Notes: generated by a model not told the origin, from the letters alone. 64,000 nucleotides of DNA from an uncultured Bacteroidales bacterium (GCA_949297125.1 CASFRS010000019.1:1-64000); one strand, 5' to 3'. Positions 17,331-26,998 are shown, counted from the first letter of the stretch. Translations and numbers: made by a program.

Positions 17331-18887
17331 TTACCGCTGCATGCTTGCGGCAAGCGATTCGGCACACCGTTCGCCGTCTATGGCCGCCGATACTATCCCG
17401 CCGGCATACCCTGCGCCTTCGCCGCACGGGTACAGCCCCGAGAGCCTGACATGTTGCAGCTTGTCCGAATCGCGGAGTATGCGTACCGGCGAGGATGTGC
17501 GCGTTTCCACGCCTATCACTACGGCTTCATTCGTCAGGAAACCGTGTGCCGAGCGGCCGAATACGCCGAATGCGGCACGCAGCCTCCCGGCTATGCTGTC
17601 GGGCATCCAGAAGTGCAGCGGGCTGGATATTACCCCGGGCGTATAAGATGTTTCGGGAAGTGCCGGCGAGAGGCGGCCGTTTACGAAATCGGCCATGCGT
17701 TGGGCCGGGGCGGTCTGCCCGCGTCCGTTTGAATAACATGCCCTTTCGAGTTCTTCCTGAAAGGCGACTCCCCGTAAAACCCCGTGCGAGGCATATTTGT
17801 CGAGGTCTTCCGGCCGTATCTCGGTAACCATGCCCGAATTGCCCCAGCGCGAGCCTCTGTTCGACGGCGACATCCCGTTTACCACAATCTGTTGCGGGCC
17901 GCTTGCGGCAGGGACTACGAACCCTCCCGGACACATGCAGAACGAATATACGCCGCGTCCCTTTATCTGGGTTACGAACGAATACTCCGCTGCCGGCAGA
18001 AATTCGCCGCGTCCGTTGCGGTTATGGTACTGGATGCAGTCGAGGAGGTGTTGGGGGTGTTCGAGCCGTACCCCTACTGCAAACCCTTTCTGCCCGAGTT
18101 CTATACCCTCTTCCTGCAGGTAGCGGTATACGTCGCGGGCAGAGTGGCCGGTGGCGAGTATTACCTTCCCGCTGTATTCGCTTCCGTCGGAGCAGGCGAC
18201 GCCCGTAACCTCGTTCCCCCTGACAAGCAGGCGGGTCATCCGTTTGCCGAACAGGACCTCTCCTCCGGAGGCTATTATCTGCCGGCGCATGTTCTCGATT
18301 ACTTTGGGGAGTTTGTCTGTCCCGATATGCGGGTGCGCATCGGAAAGTATGGCTTCCGGGGCCCCGAACTGGCAGAGTATTTCCAGTATCCGTTCAACCG
18401 AGCCCCGCTTTTTGCTTCGCGTATAGAGCTTGCCGTCGGAGAAAGCTCCTGCACCGCCTTCGCCGAACGAATAGTTCGACTCGGGGTTTACTTCGTGCTC
18501 GCGGCTTATTTTCGCAATATCGACGCGGCGTGCATGGACATCCTTGCCCCGCTCCAGGACTATCGGGCAGATTCCCGATTCTATCAGGCGGAGAGCGGCG
18601 AAAAGGCCGGCCGGCCCTGCCCCGACCACAATGCACCTTTTCCCGTCCGACACATCGCCGTACCGGCGCACGGTATAGGGCCTGTCGTCCGGAAATTCGT
18701 TGATGAATATCCTGAGCTTCAGGTTTATGAATATATCGCGCTTGCGTGCGTCTATCGACCGCTTCAGAACCCTGACGGCGCATATGTCGCCGTAATCGGC
18801 TGCCAGCAGGGACGATACGTACCTTTTTATGTTCTCTTCACTTGCGGCCGTTTCAGGTATTACCCTGATATCGCACTCTTTAATCAT
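17331..18887 (-). CDS. FAD-dependent oxidoreductase of the COG2509 type
   Basis: The 518-residue protein begins with an 80-residue domain (KECDIRVIPE, SIDARKRDIFINLKLRIFINE), then a dinucleotide-binding GAGPAGLFAALRLIESG motif (about 91-107). Further FAD-family segments are HPHIGTDKLPKVIENMR, VILATGHSARDVY and GEGAGYAGGIVSAAIDGERCAE at the C-terminus. This matches uncharacterised FAD dehydrogenases near the glutamate-synthase/GidA fold. No substrate is known. It begins 20 bases after the radA stop and is probably in the same transcript. Confidence 0.85.
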   Translation of the reverse strand: MIKECDIRVIPETAASEENIKRYVSSLLAADYGDICAVRVLKRSIDARKRDIFINLKLRIFINEFPDDRPYTVRRYGDVSDGKRCIVVGAGPAGLFAALRLIESGICPIVLERGKDVHARRVDIAKISREHEVNPESNYSFGEGGAGAFSDGKLYTRSKKRGSVERILEILCQFGAPEAILSDAHPHIGTDKLPKVIENMRRQIIASGGEVLFGKRMTRLLVRGNEVTGVACSDGSEYSGKVILATGHSARDVYRYLQEEGIELGQKGFAVGVRLEHPQHLLDCIQYHNRNGRGEFLPAAEYSFVTQIKGRGVYSFCMCPGGFVVPAASGPQQIVVNGMSPSNRGSRWGNSGMVTEIRPEDLDKYASHGVLRGVAFQEELERACYSNGRGQTAPAQRMADFVNGRLSPALPETSYTPGVISSPLHFWMPDSIAGRLRAAFGVFGRSAHGFLTNEAVVIGVETRTSSPVRILRDSDKLQHVRLSGLYPCGEGAGYAGGIVSAAIDGERCAESLAASMQR

Positions 18888-18906
18888 GCTCCTTTACAAT
18901 ACGTTG

Positions 18907-20274
18907 TTATCCGAAAATCTGCCTGAACGCTTCTTCTACTCTCTTTACGGGTATTACCTTTATTGCGAACTTGCGCAACTCTTCGTCCTTTATGTTGTTT
19001 GCCGGAATTATTATGCTTTTGAAACCGAGCTTGGCCGCTTCCGATATGCGCTGCTCTATGCGGTTTACCGGACGGATTTCGCCTGAAAGGCCTATCTCGC
19101 CTGTCATGCATACGCCGGCTTCAATGGCGATGTCGGTATTGGACGAGAGTATTGCGCTTATTACCGCAAGGTCCATTGCCGGGTCATTGGCCTTTATCCC
19201 ACCGGCTATGTTCAGGAAAACATCCTTTTGTGCCAGCTTGAACCCTACGCGCTTTTCAAGTACGGCAAGCAGCATGTTCATGCGCCTTGAGTCGAACCCC
19301 GTGGCCGAGCGTTGCGGCGTTCCGTAAACCGCGCTGCTTACAAGCGACTGCGTTTCGATAAGAAATGCCCTCATCCCCTCTACGGCAACAGCAACAGCCA
19401 TGCCGCTCATCCCGTCGTGCGAATTGGACAGAAGCAGTTCCGAGGGGTTTTCAACCTCCCTCAGTCCGTTTTGCCGCATTTCGTAGATACCGAGTTCCGA
19501 TGTGCTTCCGAACCGGTTCTTGATTGAGCGCAGCACCCTGTACATGTAGTGGCGGTCTCCTTCAAACTGCAAAACCGCATCTACAATATGTTCAAGGACC
19601 TTGGGCCCTGCAATGCTCCCCTCCTTGTTTATATGCCCTATCAGAATCACCGGTATGCCGTTTTCCTTGGCAACCCTGAGTATGGCTGCCGCGCATTCCC
19701 TAACCTGCGATACGCTGCCGGCCGACGATTCGAGCATGTCGCTCGAAAGGGTCTGTATCGAGTCTATCACCACCATTTGCGGCGATACGTTCTTTATATG
19801 TGTGCAGACGCTCTCGAGAGAGGTGTCGCAGACGATATAGCAGTCGCTGTTTTCTATCCCGAGCCTCGACGCGCGCATCTTCAACTGGCTCATGCTCTCC
19901 TCGCCCGAAACGTACAGGACCTTTACCCCCTTTAACCGCAGGGCCGTCTGCAGCAGCAGCGTGGATTTGCCTATTCCGGGTTCGCCCCCTACAAGTACCA
20001 TCGACCCTTTTACCAGACCGCCGCCGAGAACCCTGTTGAGTTCGTTGTCCCCGAGGTCGATTCTTGTTTCGCAACCCTCTTCTATCTCCGAAATCCGTAC
20101 CGGTCTCTGACGCGTTCCCGACGACAGCGATGCTGCGTGCTGCTGTTGCGGCTTTGCGGCTACAATCTCTTCCACGTAACTGTTCCATTCTCCGCAAACA
20201 GGACACTTGCCGAGCCATTTGGGAGAATCGGCCCCGCATGAAGAGCAAATATATACGGTTTTGCTTTTTGCCAT
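18907..20274 (-). CDS. radA: DNA repair protein RadA
   Basis: RadA (Sms) is a RecA-like, DnaB-like helicase that drives branch migration in recombination. The N-terminal zinc finger has C10, C13, C24 and C27. Walker A is GEPGIGKST (97-105), followed by the RadA-specific KNRFG motif in RSIKNRFGSTSELG. A Lon-like C-terminal domain contains GEIGLSGEIRPV. The length of 455 is typical. A promoter (CAA 20365-20367, CGAAGTTA 20338-20345 on the plus strand, 19 bases apart) lies upstream. Confidence 0.95.
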   Translation of the reverse strand: MAKSKTVYICSSCGADSPKWLGKCPVCGEWNSYVEEIVAAKPQQQHAASLSSGTRQRPVRISEIEEGCETRIDLGDNELNRVLGGGLVKGSMVLVGGEPGIGKSTLLLQTALRLKGVKVLYVSGEESMSQLKMRASRLGIENSDCYIVCDTSLESVCTHIKNVSPQMVVIDSIQTLSSDMLESSAGSVSQVRECAAAILRVAKENGIPVILIGHINKEGSIAGPKVLEHIVDAVLQFEGDRHYMYRVLRSIKNRFGSTSELGIYEMRQNGLREVENPSELLLSNSHDGMSGMAVAVAVEGMRAFLIETQSLVSSAVYGTPQRSATGFDSRRMNMLLAVLEKRVGFKLAQKDVFLNIAGGIKANDPAMDLAVISAILSSNTDIAIEAGVCMTGEIGLSGEIRPVNRIEQRISEAAKLGFKSIIIPANNIKDEELRKFAIKVIPVKRVEEAFRQIFG

Positions 20275-20460
20275 CTATTTCAAGTCTGTATTAAGGGTGC
20301 AGGTCCGCAAGTTGCAGCGGACGAATTTTTCTCCTTGCGAAGTTAGCATATTTGATTAAGACGGCAATGCCCGCCACCGCCATTTTTTACTGCATGTACA
20401 GAAGCGGCGGTACGGCGTGGAAATGCAGAAAAAGGGAAAATGCCATGGCGGAAACAGCGG

Positions 20461-20498
20461 CAGAGCCTTGAAAACACGGCAAGATTTTCAAGGCTCTG
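20461..20498 (-). terminator. Hairpin after the 157-residue secreted protein gene
   Basis: A perfect 14 bp stem (20461-20474 with 20485-20498, 10-base loop) lies about 70 bases beyond the stop codon of the minus-strand gene at 20566. It has no T-run. The remaining bases between 20275 and 20565 hold only the radA promoter. Confidence 0.55.
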
Positions 20499-20565
20499 CT
20501 GCAAGGCTTGTGTGTTGCCCCTTTATACCGGGCGTTTTATGCGGGACCTGTTCTGGTCAAACGTG

Positions 20566-21039
20566 TCAGTAATTGTCCGGGTGCTTTGAATGGCAACTTA
20601 TTATCATGCGTTTTCCGTGCCCTTTCATTTTGCACGGTTTTACGTCCATTCCCGCGCGGCTCTGTTTTTTCCAGTTGCCGTATGCGGCAAGTTGCGACGG
20701 CGAAAGGGTTTGGGTGAACTTCTTTTCGCGTTTTGCCAGTTTTTTCGTCTGTTTCTCTTTTGCCGCCTGTTTTCCGGCATGGCGGCTTCTGGTATCCTTG
20801 GCTATGCACAAGTTTGCCTTGTAGAGCCTTTCGGCCTGTTTACCGTTGAGGTTCAGGGCTTCCTGCATTTTCATCGTTTTCATGCCGGCCCAGTCTCTTG
20901 CCGACATGGCCTTGCCGCGTTCTGTAACCAGTACCCTGTATACGGGTATGGTTGCGTTATGTACTGTTCCGTGATGTTGTGCAACGGCACTGCCGAAGCA
21001 GATGATGAATACGTTCAATAACACTCTTTTCTTTTTCAT
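20566..21039 (-). CDS. Small secreted basic protein, Spy/LTXXQ-like helical region
   Basis: An N-terminal signal peptide (MKKKRVLLNVFIICFGSAVAQ) precedes a 136-residue basic helical protein. The segment MKMQEALNLNGKQAERLYKA, a charged Lys-rich helix and LSPSQLAAYGNWKKQ resemble the helices of periplasmic LTXXQ/Spy-like proteins common in Bacteroidetes, which sense or protect against envelope stress. The similarity is weak and the C-terminal tail is rich in Cys, His and Lys (CKMKGHGKRMIISCHSKH). It stands alone. Confidence 0.6.
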   Translation of the reverse strand: MKKKRVLLNVFIICFGSAVAQHHGTVHNATIPVYRVLVTERGKAMSARDWAGMKTMKMQEALNLNGKQAERLYKANLCIAKDTRSRHAGKQAAKEKQTKKLAKREKKFTQTLSPSQLAAYGNWKKQSRAGMDVKPCKMKGHGKRMIISCHSKHPDNY

Positions 21040-21367
21040 GGCAGATAGCAGTTAATTGATAGGGTTTTGCAGGTAAAGACAAACAGCCTCTCCGCAGAGG
21101 GGCGGTTTTATTTATAATTACAAAAAAACGCCGTTTTTGTTTTTGCGGCATGTAATCTTTTTTATGCTTCCGCCCAAGGGGGCGTCCGGCTTTTGGCCCG
21201 GACGGAGAGCATTAACAAGGCTGGTATTCTTGATTTTCCGCGCTTTATGAAAACCGGTTAACGACAATAAGGTACAATGCACCCGAAAAATGCCGAAATA
21301 TCGGTATTGAAAGGACCTGGAAAAGAGAGTTCCTTTGTTCCGGACAAACAGAAACATATTAATTGCA
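21040..21367. other. Gene-free spacer before the flavodoxin gene
   Basis: The 328 bases between the divergent secreted-protein and flavodoxin genes hold no convincing gene. I see no exact TAnnTTTG box for either gene here. Confidence 0.4.
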
Positions 21368-21871
21368 ATGAAAAAGATTGGAATATTTTACGGCTCCACC
21401 ACCGGAGTAACCGAAAACGTTGCGGATATTATTGCCCGTAAACTGGAAATACCGCAGGCAGATGTACACGATGTGGCAAACATAAGCGCCGAACAGGTAG
21501 CCCCGTACACATTGCTGATACTCGGCTCCTCCACATGGGGGGCTGGGGAGTTGCAGGACGACTGGTACAATGCCGTAGAGGTTTTGAAAAAATGCGACCT
21601 GTCATCTAAGGAAATAGCCCTGTTCGGGTGCGGCGATTCCGAATCGTACTGCGATACGTTCTGCGATGCGATTGGGATTCTGCGTAACGAACTGAAAGGG
21701 TGCGGGGCCGAGTTCAAGGGAGACAGGGTAGATGTTTCGGGATACACCTTCTCATCGTCGCTTGCCGTAACGGAAGAGGGGTATTTTGCCGGGTTGCCGC
21801 TCGACGAGGTAAATGAACCGGACAAGACGGAGGCCCGGATAGAAAACTGGCTTAAAGAGATAATTTCATAA
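21368..21871 (+). CDS. fldA: Flavodoxin, long-chain type
   Basis: The 167-residue protein has the FMN phosphate-binding loop FYGSTTGVTENVA at residues 6-18, the LGSSTWGAGELQDDW loop near residue 55 with the flavin-stacking Trp, and LFGCGDSESYCDTFCDAIG, including the insertion typical of long-chain flavodoxins. It carries electrons in place of ferredoxin, for example under iron limitation. The ATG at 21368 is the natural start; the frame is open 11 codons further upstream. A DUF2023 gene follows 12 bases later. Confidence 0.93.
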   Translation: MKKIGIFYGSTTGVTENVADIIARKLEIPQADVHDVANISAEQVAPYTLLILGSSTWGAGELQDDWYNAVEVLKKCDLSSKEIALFGCGDSESYCDTFCDAIGILRNELKGCGAEFKGDRVDVSGYTFSSSLAVTEEGYFAGLPLDEVNEPDKTEARIENWLKEIIS

Positions 21872-21883
21872 AAAATCCGGAAC

Positions 21884-22270
21884 ATGACAACTACCTGTAA
21901 GTGCGCAGCCGAAATAAAAGTATTCCTTAACCATTTGTACGAATACCGGAAAGGAGTCCGCAACATGGTGCTCTATACCATGCCGGTGCAGTATCTCGAT
22001 TTTGTGGAGCAGCGTCTGCAAAAGCAAAGCATAGACTATTGCATACAGCCTATAAATTCCGACAGGATAAACCTGTTTTTCGGGCGGCCCGAATGTATAG
22101 CGGCAATACGCCATATGACAAGGCGTCCGTTGAACGAACTTACCCCTGAAGAGGATTTTATACTCGGGGCAATGCTCGGCTATGACATTTGCGGGCAGTG
22201 TCGGCGTTATTGCGAGCGTCGCAGGACGGCAGCCGGCCGACAGGCATTTCCCGAACGTTGTGTTGTTTAA
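21884..22270 (+). CDS. DUF2023 protein, partner of flavodoxin
   Basis: The 128-residue protein has LYEYRKGVRNMVLYTM and FFGRPECIAAIRHM, then a C-terminal cysteine cluster GYDICGQCRRYCERR. This fits DUF2023, a small Bacteroidetes family usually encoded next to flavodoxin. The C-x2-C-x3-C cluster could bind metal or an iron-sulfur centre. No function is established. It is co-transcribed with fldA, and a strong terminator follows. Confidence 0.8.
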   Translation: MTTTCKCAAEIKVFLNHLYEYRKGVRNMVLYTMPVQYLDFVEQRLQKQSIDYCIQPINSDRINLFFGRPECIAAIRHMTRRPLNELTPEEDFILGAMLGYDICGQCRRYCERRRTAAGRQAFPERCVV

Positions 22271-22479
22271 TATATACTTTTGTTTTTTTGCTGTAAAAAC
22301 AGCGTGGACAAGCCGCTTCCGGCACAACATGGCTTTTGTCTCCCGTCCGCCTTTTCTGTGCATTGTCTTGTAATGCGGAAAAAAGGGGCTGGTTGGCTGA
22401 CGGATATAAAATCATGCAACTGCCGGTAAATAATGCAGGCCGTTTTATGCAGTATGCGGCTGTTGCGGGCTTGTCCTGA
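22271..22479. other. Non-coding tail of the flavodoxin operon
   Basis: No gene is seen in these 209 bases between the DUF2023 stop codon and the terminator. Confidence 0.4.
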
Positions 22480-22522
22480 AGCGGGAGCGTTTCCTTGCCG
22501 GAAGCGTTCCCGCTCTTTTATT
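22480..22522 (+). terminator. Terminator of the flavodoxin-DUF2023 operon
   Basis: A 15 bp stem with two G-T pairs (22480-22494 with 22500-22514) and a 5-base loop is followed by CTTTTATT. Confidence 0.85.
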
Positions 22523-22594
22523 GACAGGTAACCTCGGCGATAAAAAGCCACAATAAGTTCCACCCTCCTGTTTTTTGACTTTCGCGAACTTCAT

Positions 22595-22749
22595 TATATT
22601 TGCAGGAGAATAGGGATGATACTTGTAGGGTATGGCATGAATATCCGATATGTGCGCTTTCCGGCACTGCCGGCCGAACAATATCGTTCCGCAGGCATTA
22701 AACCAAATACGGATATGATTGTCAAAAAGTTAACGAATGGAGTGAAAAT
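22595..22749 (+). promoter_or_regulatory. Promoter and long leader of the 22750 gene
   Basis: A TATATTTG -7 box lies at 22595-22602 with TTTG at 22574-22577, 17 bases upstream, which is a little short. Transcription from here leaves a leader of about 140 bases in which I see no clear structure. Confidence 0.45.
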
Positions 22750-23838
22750 ATGAAAAGGACAGCAAGTATTATATGTGCGCTGCTTGTCGCCTTTACGGCG
22801 CTTTCGCAGAGGTATGTGCCCGAAGACGACATATACTATTCCCCCGACGACAAGGACGAGATAGTAGAGCAGGTACGCAAGGAGAGGGAAGAAAAGAACC
22901 GTGCCACGGGCATGACCGAATCCTCCGCAACAAAAACGGCGGCATCGGCAACTCCGGTAGCCGTATCGGGCAGCAACAATTTCGACGTGGATGCCTATAA
23001 CCGCCGGTATCCAGCTTCTTCATACGATACTGCCGGATATGCCGGAGGGGACACGATAGCCTCGTATGCCACGGAGTTCGGCAACGGCACGGAGATTGTC
23101 CGCGCAGGCGACGACATAGGCGATATAAACTATACCGAACTGATGAAACGGTTCCACAATACGGAGACGGGTACATATATCCTCGACCCGGAATACAACA
23201 CCCTCTATCTTGTGGACGATTACGGCGGCTATCCAACCGCTTCGCCGTCATCGACGAACATATATATAACCGGCTCTTCGTGGTACGATCCGTTCTACTA
23301 CCCGTGGGGGTGGCCGTACGGGTACAACATGTGGGGTTGGGACCCGTACTGGTATCCGGCATGGAGTTGGAATGCATCGTGGTACTGGAACCGTCCATAT
23401 TATCCGTATTACCCGTATTATCCTCCGCGCCCGCCGCATCACAGGCCGCCAGGACCGCAGCCCGAACCGTCGCGACCGGCATACAGGCCGTCAGGCAATT
23501 ACGGAGGCCGGTATACACCCGGCGGGTCGGTCGGGACAGGAGGCCGTACCGACGGAGCCACGAGGTACGAGTATACGCGGCCTTCGGGCGGCAGTTCAAC
23601 CGGTATCTATTCGGGAAGCCGTACTTCTACGGGCGTGCGTACGTATGGCGGACGTTCTTCGTCGGGCAGCTACAACCGCAACAGTTCCATATCGGGGGGC
23701 TCGTACGTAAGGCCGAGCATAACGCCGCAGAACAACGTATACCGTCAGTCTTCGCCGTCGTCGGGCGGCGGGATGCGCAGCGGCGCACCGGCAGGGATGC
23801 GCTCCGGCGGCAACATAGGAGGCCGCGGCAGCCGGTAA
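22750..23838 (+). CDS. Secreted low-complexity protein with Tyr/Trp/Pro-rich and Gly/Ser/Arg-rich parts
   Basis: A signal peptide (MKRTASIICALLVAFTALSQ) precedes an acidic, charged segment (to about 60) and a small domain with DINYTELMKRFHN and TYILDPEYNTLYLVDDYGG. Next is an aromatic run of Trp, Tyr and Pro residues (about 185-240), then a Gly/Ser/Arg/Tyr-rich tail of about 120 residues. No enzymatic motif is present. Such proteins recur upstream of outer membrane proteins in Bacteroidales and may be surface-exposed or adhesive; that is inference. A TodX-like outer membrane protein gene follows 108 bases downstream. Confidence 0.75.
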   Translation: MKRTASIICALLVAFTALSQRYVPEDDIYYSPDDKDEIVEQVRKEREEKNRATGMTESSATKTAASATPVAVSGSNNFDVDAYNRRYPASSYDTAGYAGGDTIASYATEFGNGTEIVRAGDDIGDINYTELMKRFHNTETGTYILDPEYNTLYLVDDYGGYPTASPSSTNIYITGSSWYDPFYYPWGWPYGYNMWGWDPYWYPAWSWNASWYWNRPYYPYYPYYPPRPPHHRPPGPQPEPSRPAYRPSGNYGGRYTPGGSVGTGGRTDGATRYEYTRPSGGSSTGIYSGSRTSTGVRTYGGRSSSGSYNRNSSISGGSYVRPSITPQNNVYRQSSPSSGGGMRSGAPAGMRSGGNIGGRGSR

Positions 23839-23946
23839 TTCCTGCGGAGCGGAACGTGCAGTCCGGTAGTGGCAGAAGAGTATAAATACGAGGAACGGCC
23901 GAGGAAGGTATCCCGGCCGTCCGGTAAAAAAACCGATTTCTTAAAA

Positions 23947-25542
23947 ATGAAAAGGAGAGCAATAGCGGCGGCATGTATAATGCTTGCGGTTTCGGCAACG
24001 GCGCAAAATGCGCTCGATGCATATAACGTATCGTTCAACCAGATAAAAGGCTCGTCGCGCTATGTGGCGATGGGCGGTGCGTTCTGCGCGCTTGGCGGGG
24101 ATATTTCCACTTTGTCGCAGAATCCTGCCGGTATAGGCATATACCGCAGTTCGGAGTTTTCCCTCACAATGGGCGGGCAATGGAACCATAACGCCTCGAA
24201 AGGGGCCGAGACGGCGACCAACAGCGTATTTACGTTCGACAATACCGGTATCGTGGGGACATTCTTTACAGGCAGGCATAAAGGCCTTATAAGCTATAAT
24301 GTAGGCCTGACGTATAACCGGCACGTATCGTATAACCGGACTTTCAGGGGAGCGAACAACCGTCTCGGCTCGTCTTTTACAAATTACCTCGAATGCGTAA
24401 CTAACGGAATCCCGTCGACCGACCTGGTGGTAACGAAAGAGTTCGATGCCTATTACCAGACTTCTTCGCCGTGGCTCTCGATATTGGGATACCAGTCATA
24501 CCTGATTTCCCCTATGTCCGACGGTTCTTCTGCGTATTACGGACTCTTCGACCCGTCGAAAAGCATAGGCAGTTCCATAAATACGATTTACGAAGACGGC
24601 CGCAACGATGAATATACAATCAACTTCGGAGGGAATATAAGCGACAGAATCTATTTCGGGGTGGCATTGGGTATACGCGATTTGAGCATTACCCGCAACG
24701 TCCTCTATCAGGAATCGCTGCTCGGGACAACGGGCTATTATGACGACGGAAACGTGGCGGGCAAGATAAGCGGATCGGACTTCGACTATTCAACCTATTA
24801 CAGCATGCGCGGTACCGGGGTGAACGGAAAGTTCGGGCTGATAGCCCGTGCCGCCGACTTCCTCCGTCTGGGATTTGCCGTACATACCCCGGTGTATTAT
24901 AATATTACCCAGACAATGGACGCTTCGGTGTACTACCGCCATACTCTTACAAACGGAGTAAGCGCAAGTTCTTCGCAGATAGTGCCGCAGATAGTCTCCA
25001 ACAGGGTGAAGATACAGACTCCGTGGAGTTTTCAGGCCGGTGCCGCGTACATAATAGGCAAGAAAGGCATTCTCAGTGCAGAGTATCAGTATGTGGCATA
25101 TAACCGCATGAAGATGAAGGAGAACAACGGAGATCCGTTCCCCGTCGAGAACGAGTTTTACAAAACCCGGTTCCGTGCCGGAAACAATATAAAGGTGGGG
25201 CTTGAATACCGTGTAACCAATGCGTTCAGCTTAAGGGCCGGATATGCAATACAACTTTCGCCGGTCAAGGCCGACTTGAGGAACGTAAACGGTGAAGTTC
25301 CCGTATCCGGGTTGCAGACGGCATACATGCTGCCCGGAAACGCATCGTATTACAGTTGCGGCATAGGGTACAGGTTCTCCGCGTTCAATATAGACATGGC
25401 CTACCAGCATTTTTACCAGAAGTCCGACTTGTTCGGGTATTCCCCGCTTTTCTATGCAGACGGGACTACATTGATACCCGGTTCGTCCGAAATCAAGAGC
25501 AAGCAGAATGCCATAACCGTAACGCTCGGCGTGAGGTTCTGA
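23947..25542 (+). CDS. Outer membrane protein, OmpP1/FadL/TodX-like beta barrel
   Basis: The 531-residue protein has a signal peptide (MKRRAIAAACIMLAVSATAQ) and the hallmark N-terminal segment of the Bacteroidetes OmpP1/hemin-receptor family: SRYVAMGGAFCALGGDISTLSQNPAG. Alternating amphipathic strands follow, ending in AITVTLGVRF with a C-terminal Phe as in barrels inserted by BamA. FadL-like proteins move hydrophobic compounds across the outer membrane; the substrate is unknown. The start at 23947 is set by the signal peptide. Confidence 0.88.
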   Translation: MKRRAIAAACIMLAVSATAQNALDAYNVSFNQIKGSSRYVAMGGAFCALGGDISTLSQNPAGIGIYRSSEFSLTMGGQWNHNASKGAETATNSVFTFDNTGIVGTFFTGRHKGLISYNVGLTYNRHVSYNRTFRGANNRLGSSFTNYLECVTNGIPSTDLVVTKEFDAYYQTSSPWLSILGYQSYLISPMSDGSSAYYGLFDPSKSIGSSINTIYEDGRNDEYTINFGGNISDRIYFGVALGIRDLSITRNVLYQESLLGTTGYYDDGNVAGKISGSDFDYSTYYSMRGTGVNGKFGLIARAADFLRLGFAVHTPVYYNITQTMDASVYYRHTLTNGVSASSSQIVPQIVSNRVKIQTPWSFQAGAAYIIGKKGILSAEYQYVAYNRMKMKENNGDPFPVENEFYKTRFRAGNNIKVGLEYRVTNAFSLRAGYAIQLSPVKADLRNVNGEVPVSGLQTAYMLPGNASYYSCGIGYRFSAFNIDMAYQHFYQKSDLFGYSPLFYADGTTLIPGSSEIKSKQNAITVTLGVRF

Positions 25543-25620
25543 CACGGTTGCGGGAAAGGCTGTATTCGCTGTATTCCATTTCGCATTACCCCGAGTAATG
25601 GGGCAGTTTGCAGGTAAAAC

Positions 25621-25663
25621 AAAGAGGCTTCTGCACTGCCTACAGAAGCCTCTTTGTTTTCTT
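25621..25663. terminator. Two-way terminator between the outer membrane protein and helicase genes
   Basis: A perfect 13 bp stem (25621-25633 with 25643-25655) is flanked by GTTTTCTT on the plus strand and GTTTTACC on the minus strand. It lies between two convergent genes. Confidence 0.85.
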
Positions 25664-25702
25664 AACGCGTCTTGTAATACCGTTGTAGGGTTCGGGCGTT
25701 GT

Positions 25703-26998
25703 TCATCCCTGGGCAGCCGGTTCGGAAGCGTTGCCCCCCTTCCCGCGTTTTTTGTTCCTGTTCCTGCCGTTTCTTTCCCCCCTGTTTTTATTCCTGCTGT
25801 TTCCCGGGCGTTTTTTTGAAAACCTTTTTTTCTTCTCTTCTGCATGAGGTTTGTATTCGGGAGCTTCGCCCAGATTCTCCGGGACTGGGAGTTTCTCGAT
25901 CTCCATGTCGAGGAACTTTTCTATGCGGTAAAATTTGCCCTGTTCCTTTTCCGAAACAAATGTAATTGCTTCCCCTTCGGCATTCGCCCTTGCCGTCCGG
26001 CCTATCCTGTGGATGTAATCCTCCGGGTCGTGCGGAATGTCGAAATTTATTACAAGGCCTATATCGGTAATATCTATGCCCCGTGCTACAATATCCGTCG
26101 CCACGAGAATATCTATCTTGCCGTTCTTGAAATCGAGCATTACGCTGTCGCGTTCGGCCTGTTCCAGATCGGAGTGCATGGGCCGGACGTTGTATTTCAT
26201 CCTTTTCAGCTTGTAGGCCAGGTCCTTGACCCTCTGCTTTGAAGATGAAAAGATTATGGTCTTGGATGTTACGGGTGTAGAAAAGATATGTTCTATCAGC
26301 CCCATTTTCTGCGGCTCGTAGCAGATGTAGGCCATCTGGCGTATCGACTCGTTAGGCTTGGATATGGCCACGTTTATCTCCTGCGGGTTGTTCAGGATGC
26401 TTTTTGCAAGTTGCCTTATTTTTGCAGGCATTGTGGCGGAAAAAAGCAGGGTCTGCCGTTTTTGCGGCAGTGCACCGGCAATTTTCATTATATCGTCGTA
26501 GAATCCCATGTCCAGCATCCTGTCGGCTTCGTCCAGAATGAAATATTTTACTCCGGCCAGCGAAATGTTGCTGTTCTGCAAGTGCGAGATCATTCTGCCC
26601 GGCGTGGCTATTACAATATCTGCCCCCTTGATGAAGGCTCTCTTCTGCTGAACCCATTGGGCTCCGTCGCCGCCGCCCGATACCGACAGGGTCGATATGG
26701 GGAGAAAGTACGAAAACCCTTCAAGTTGCATGTCAATCTGCCCGGCAAGTTCCCTTGTCGGGGCAATGATAACGGCCCTTACAACGTCGGCGGCCCCCTT
26801 GTCCCTTACAAGCAGGTTCAGCAGCGGCAGTATGTATGCTGCAGTCTTTCCCGTTCCTGTCTGGGCGCAGGCAATAATATCGCGTCCGTTCAATACGGCC
26901 GGTATGGTAAGTTCCTGAATGGGGGTGGCTTCCCTGAAATTCATGGCATCCAGCCCGTCGAGGACCTCCGGTTCCAAATCCAATTCGTCAAATCTCAT
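25703..26998 (-). CDS. DEAD-box ATP-dependent RNA helicase
   Basis: All core motifs are present: Q motif (FREATPIQELTIP), Walker A AQTGTGKT near residue 45, PTRELAGQ, DEAD in LDEADRMLDMGF, SAT in FSATMP, then VATDIVARGIDI and HRIGRTARAN in the second RecA domain. The C-terminal 60 residues are a basic Lys/Arg/Asn-rich tail of the RhlE/CsdA kind that binds RNA. These enzymes remodel structured RNA in ribosome assembly and decay. A minus-strand -7 box TACCTTTG lies at 27036-27043. Confidence 0.93.
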   Translation of the reverse strand: MRFDELDLEPEVLDGLDAMNFREATPIQELTIPAVLNGRDIIACAQTGTGKTAAYILPLLNLLVRDKGAADVVRAVIIAPTRELAGQIDMQLEGFSYFLPISTLSVSGGGDGAQWVQQKRAFIKGADIVIATPGRMISHLQNSNISLAGVKYFILDEADRMLDMGFYDDIMKIAGALPQKRQTLLFSATMPAKIRQLAKSILNNPQEINVAISKPNESIRQMAYICYEPQKMGLIEHIFSTPVTSKTIIFSSSKQRVKDLAYKLKRMKYNVRPMHSDLEQAERDSVMLDFKNGKIDILVATDIVARGIDITDIGLVINFDIPHDPEDYIHRIGRTARANAEGEAITFVSEKEQGKFYRIEKFLDMEIEKLPVPENLGEAPEYKPHAEEKKKRFSKKRPGNSRNKNRGERNGRNRNKKRGKGGNASEPAAQG

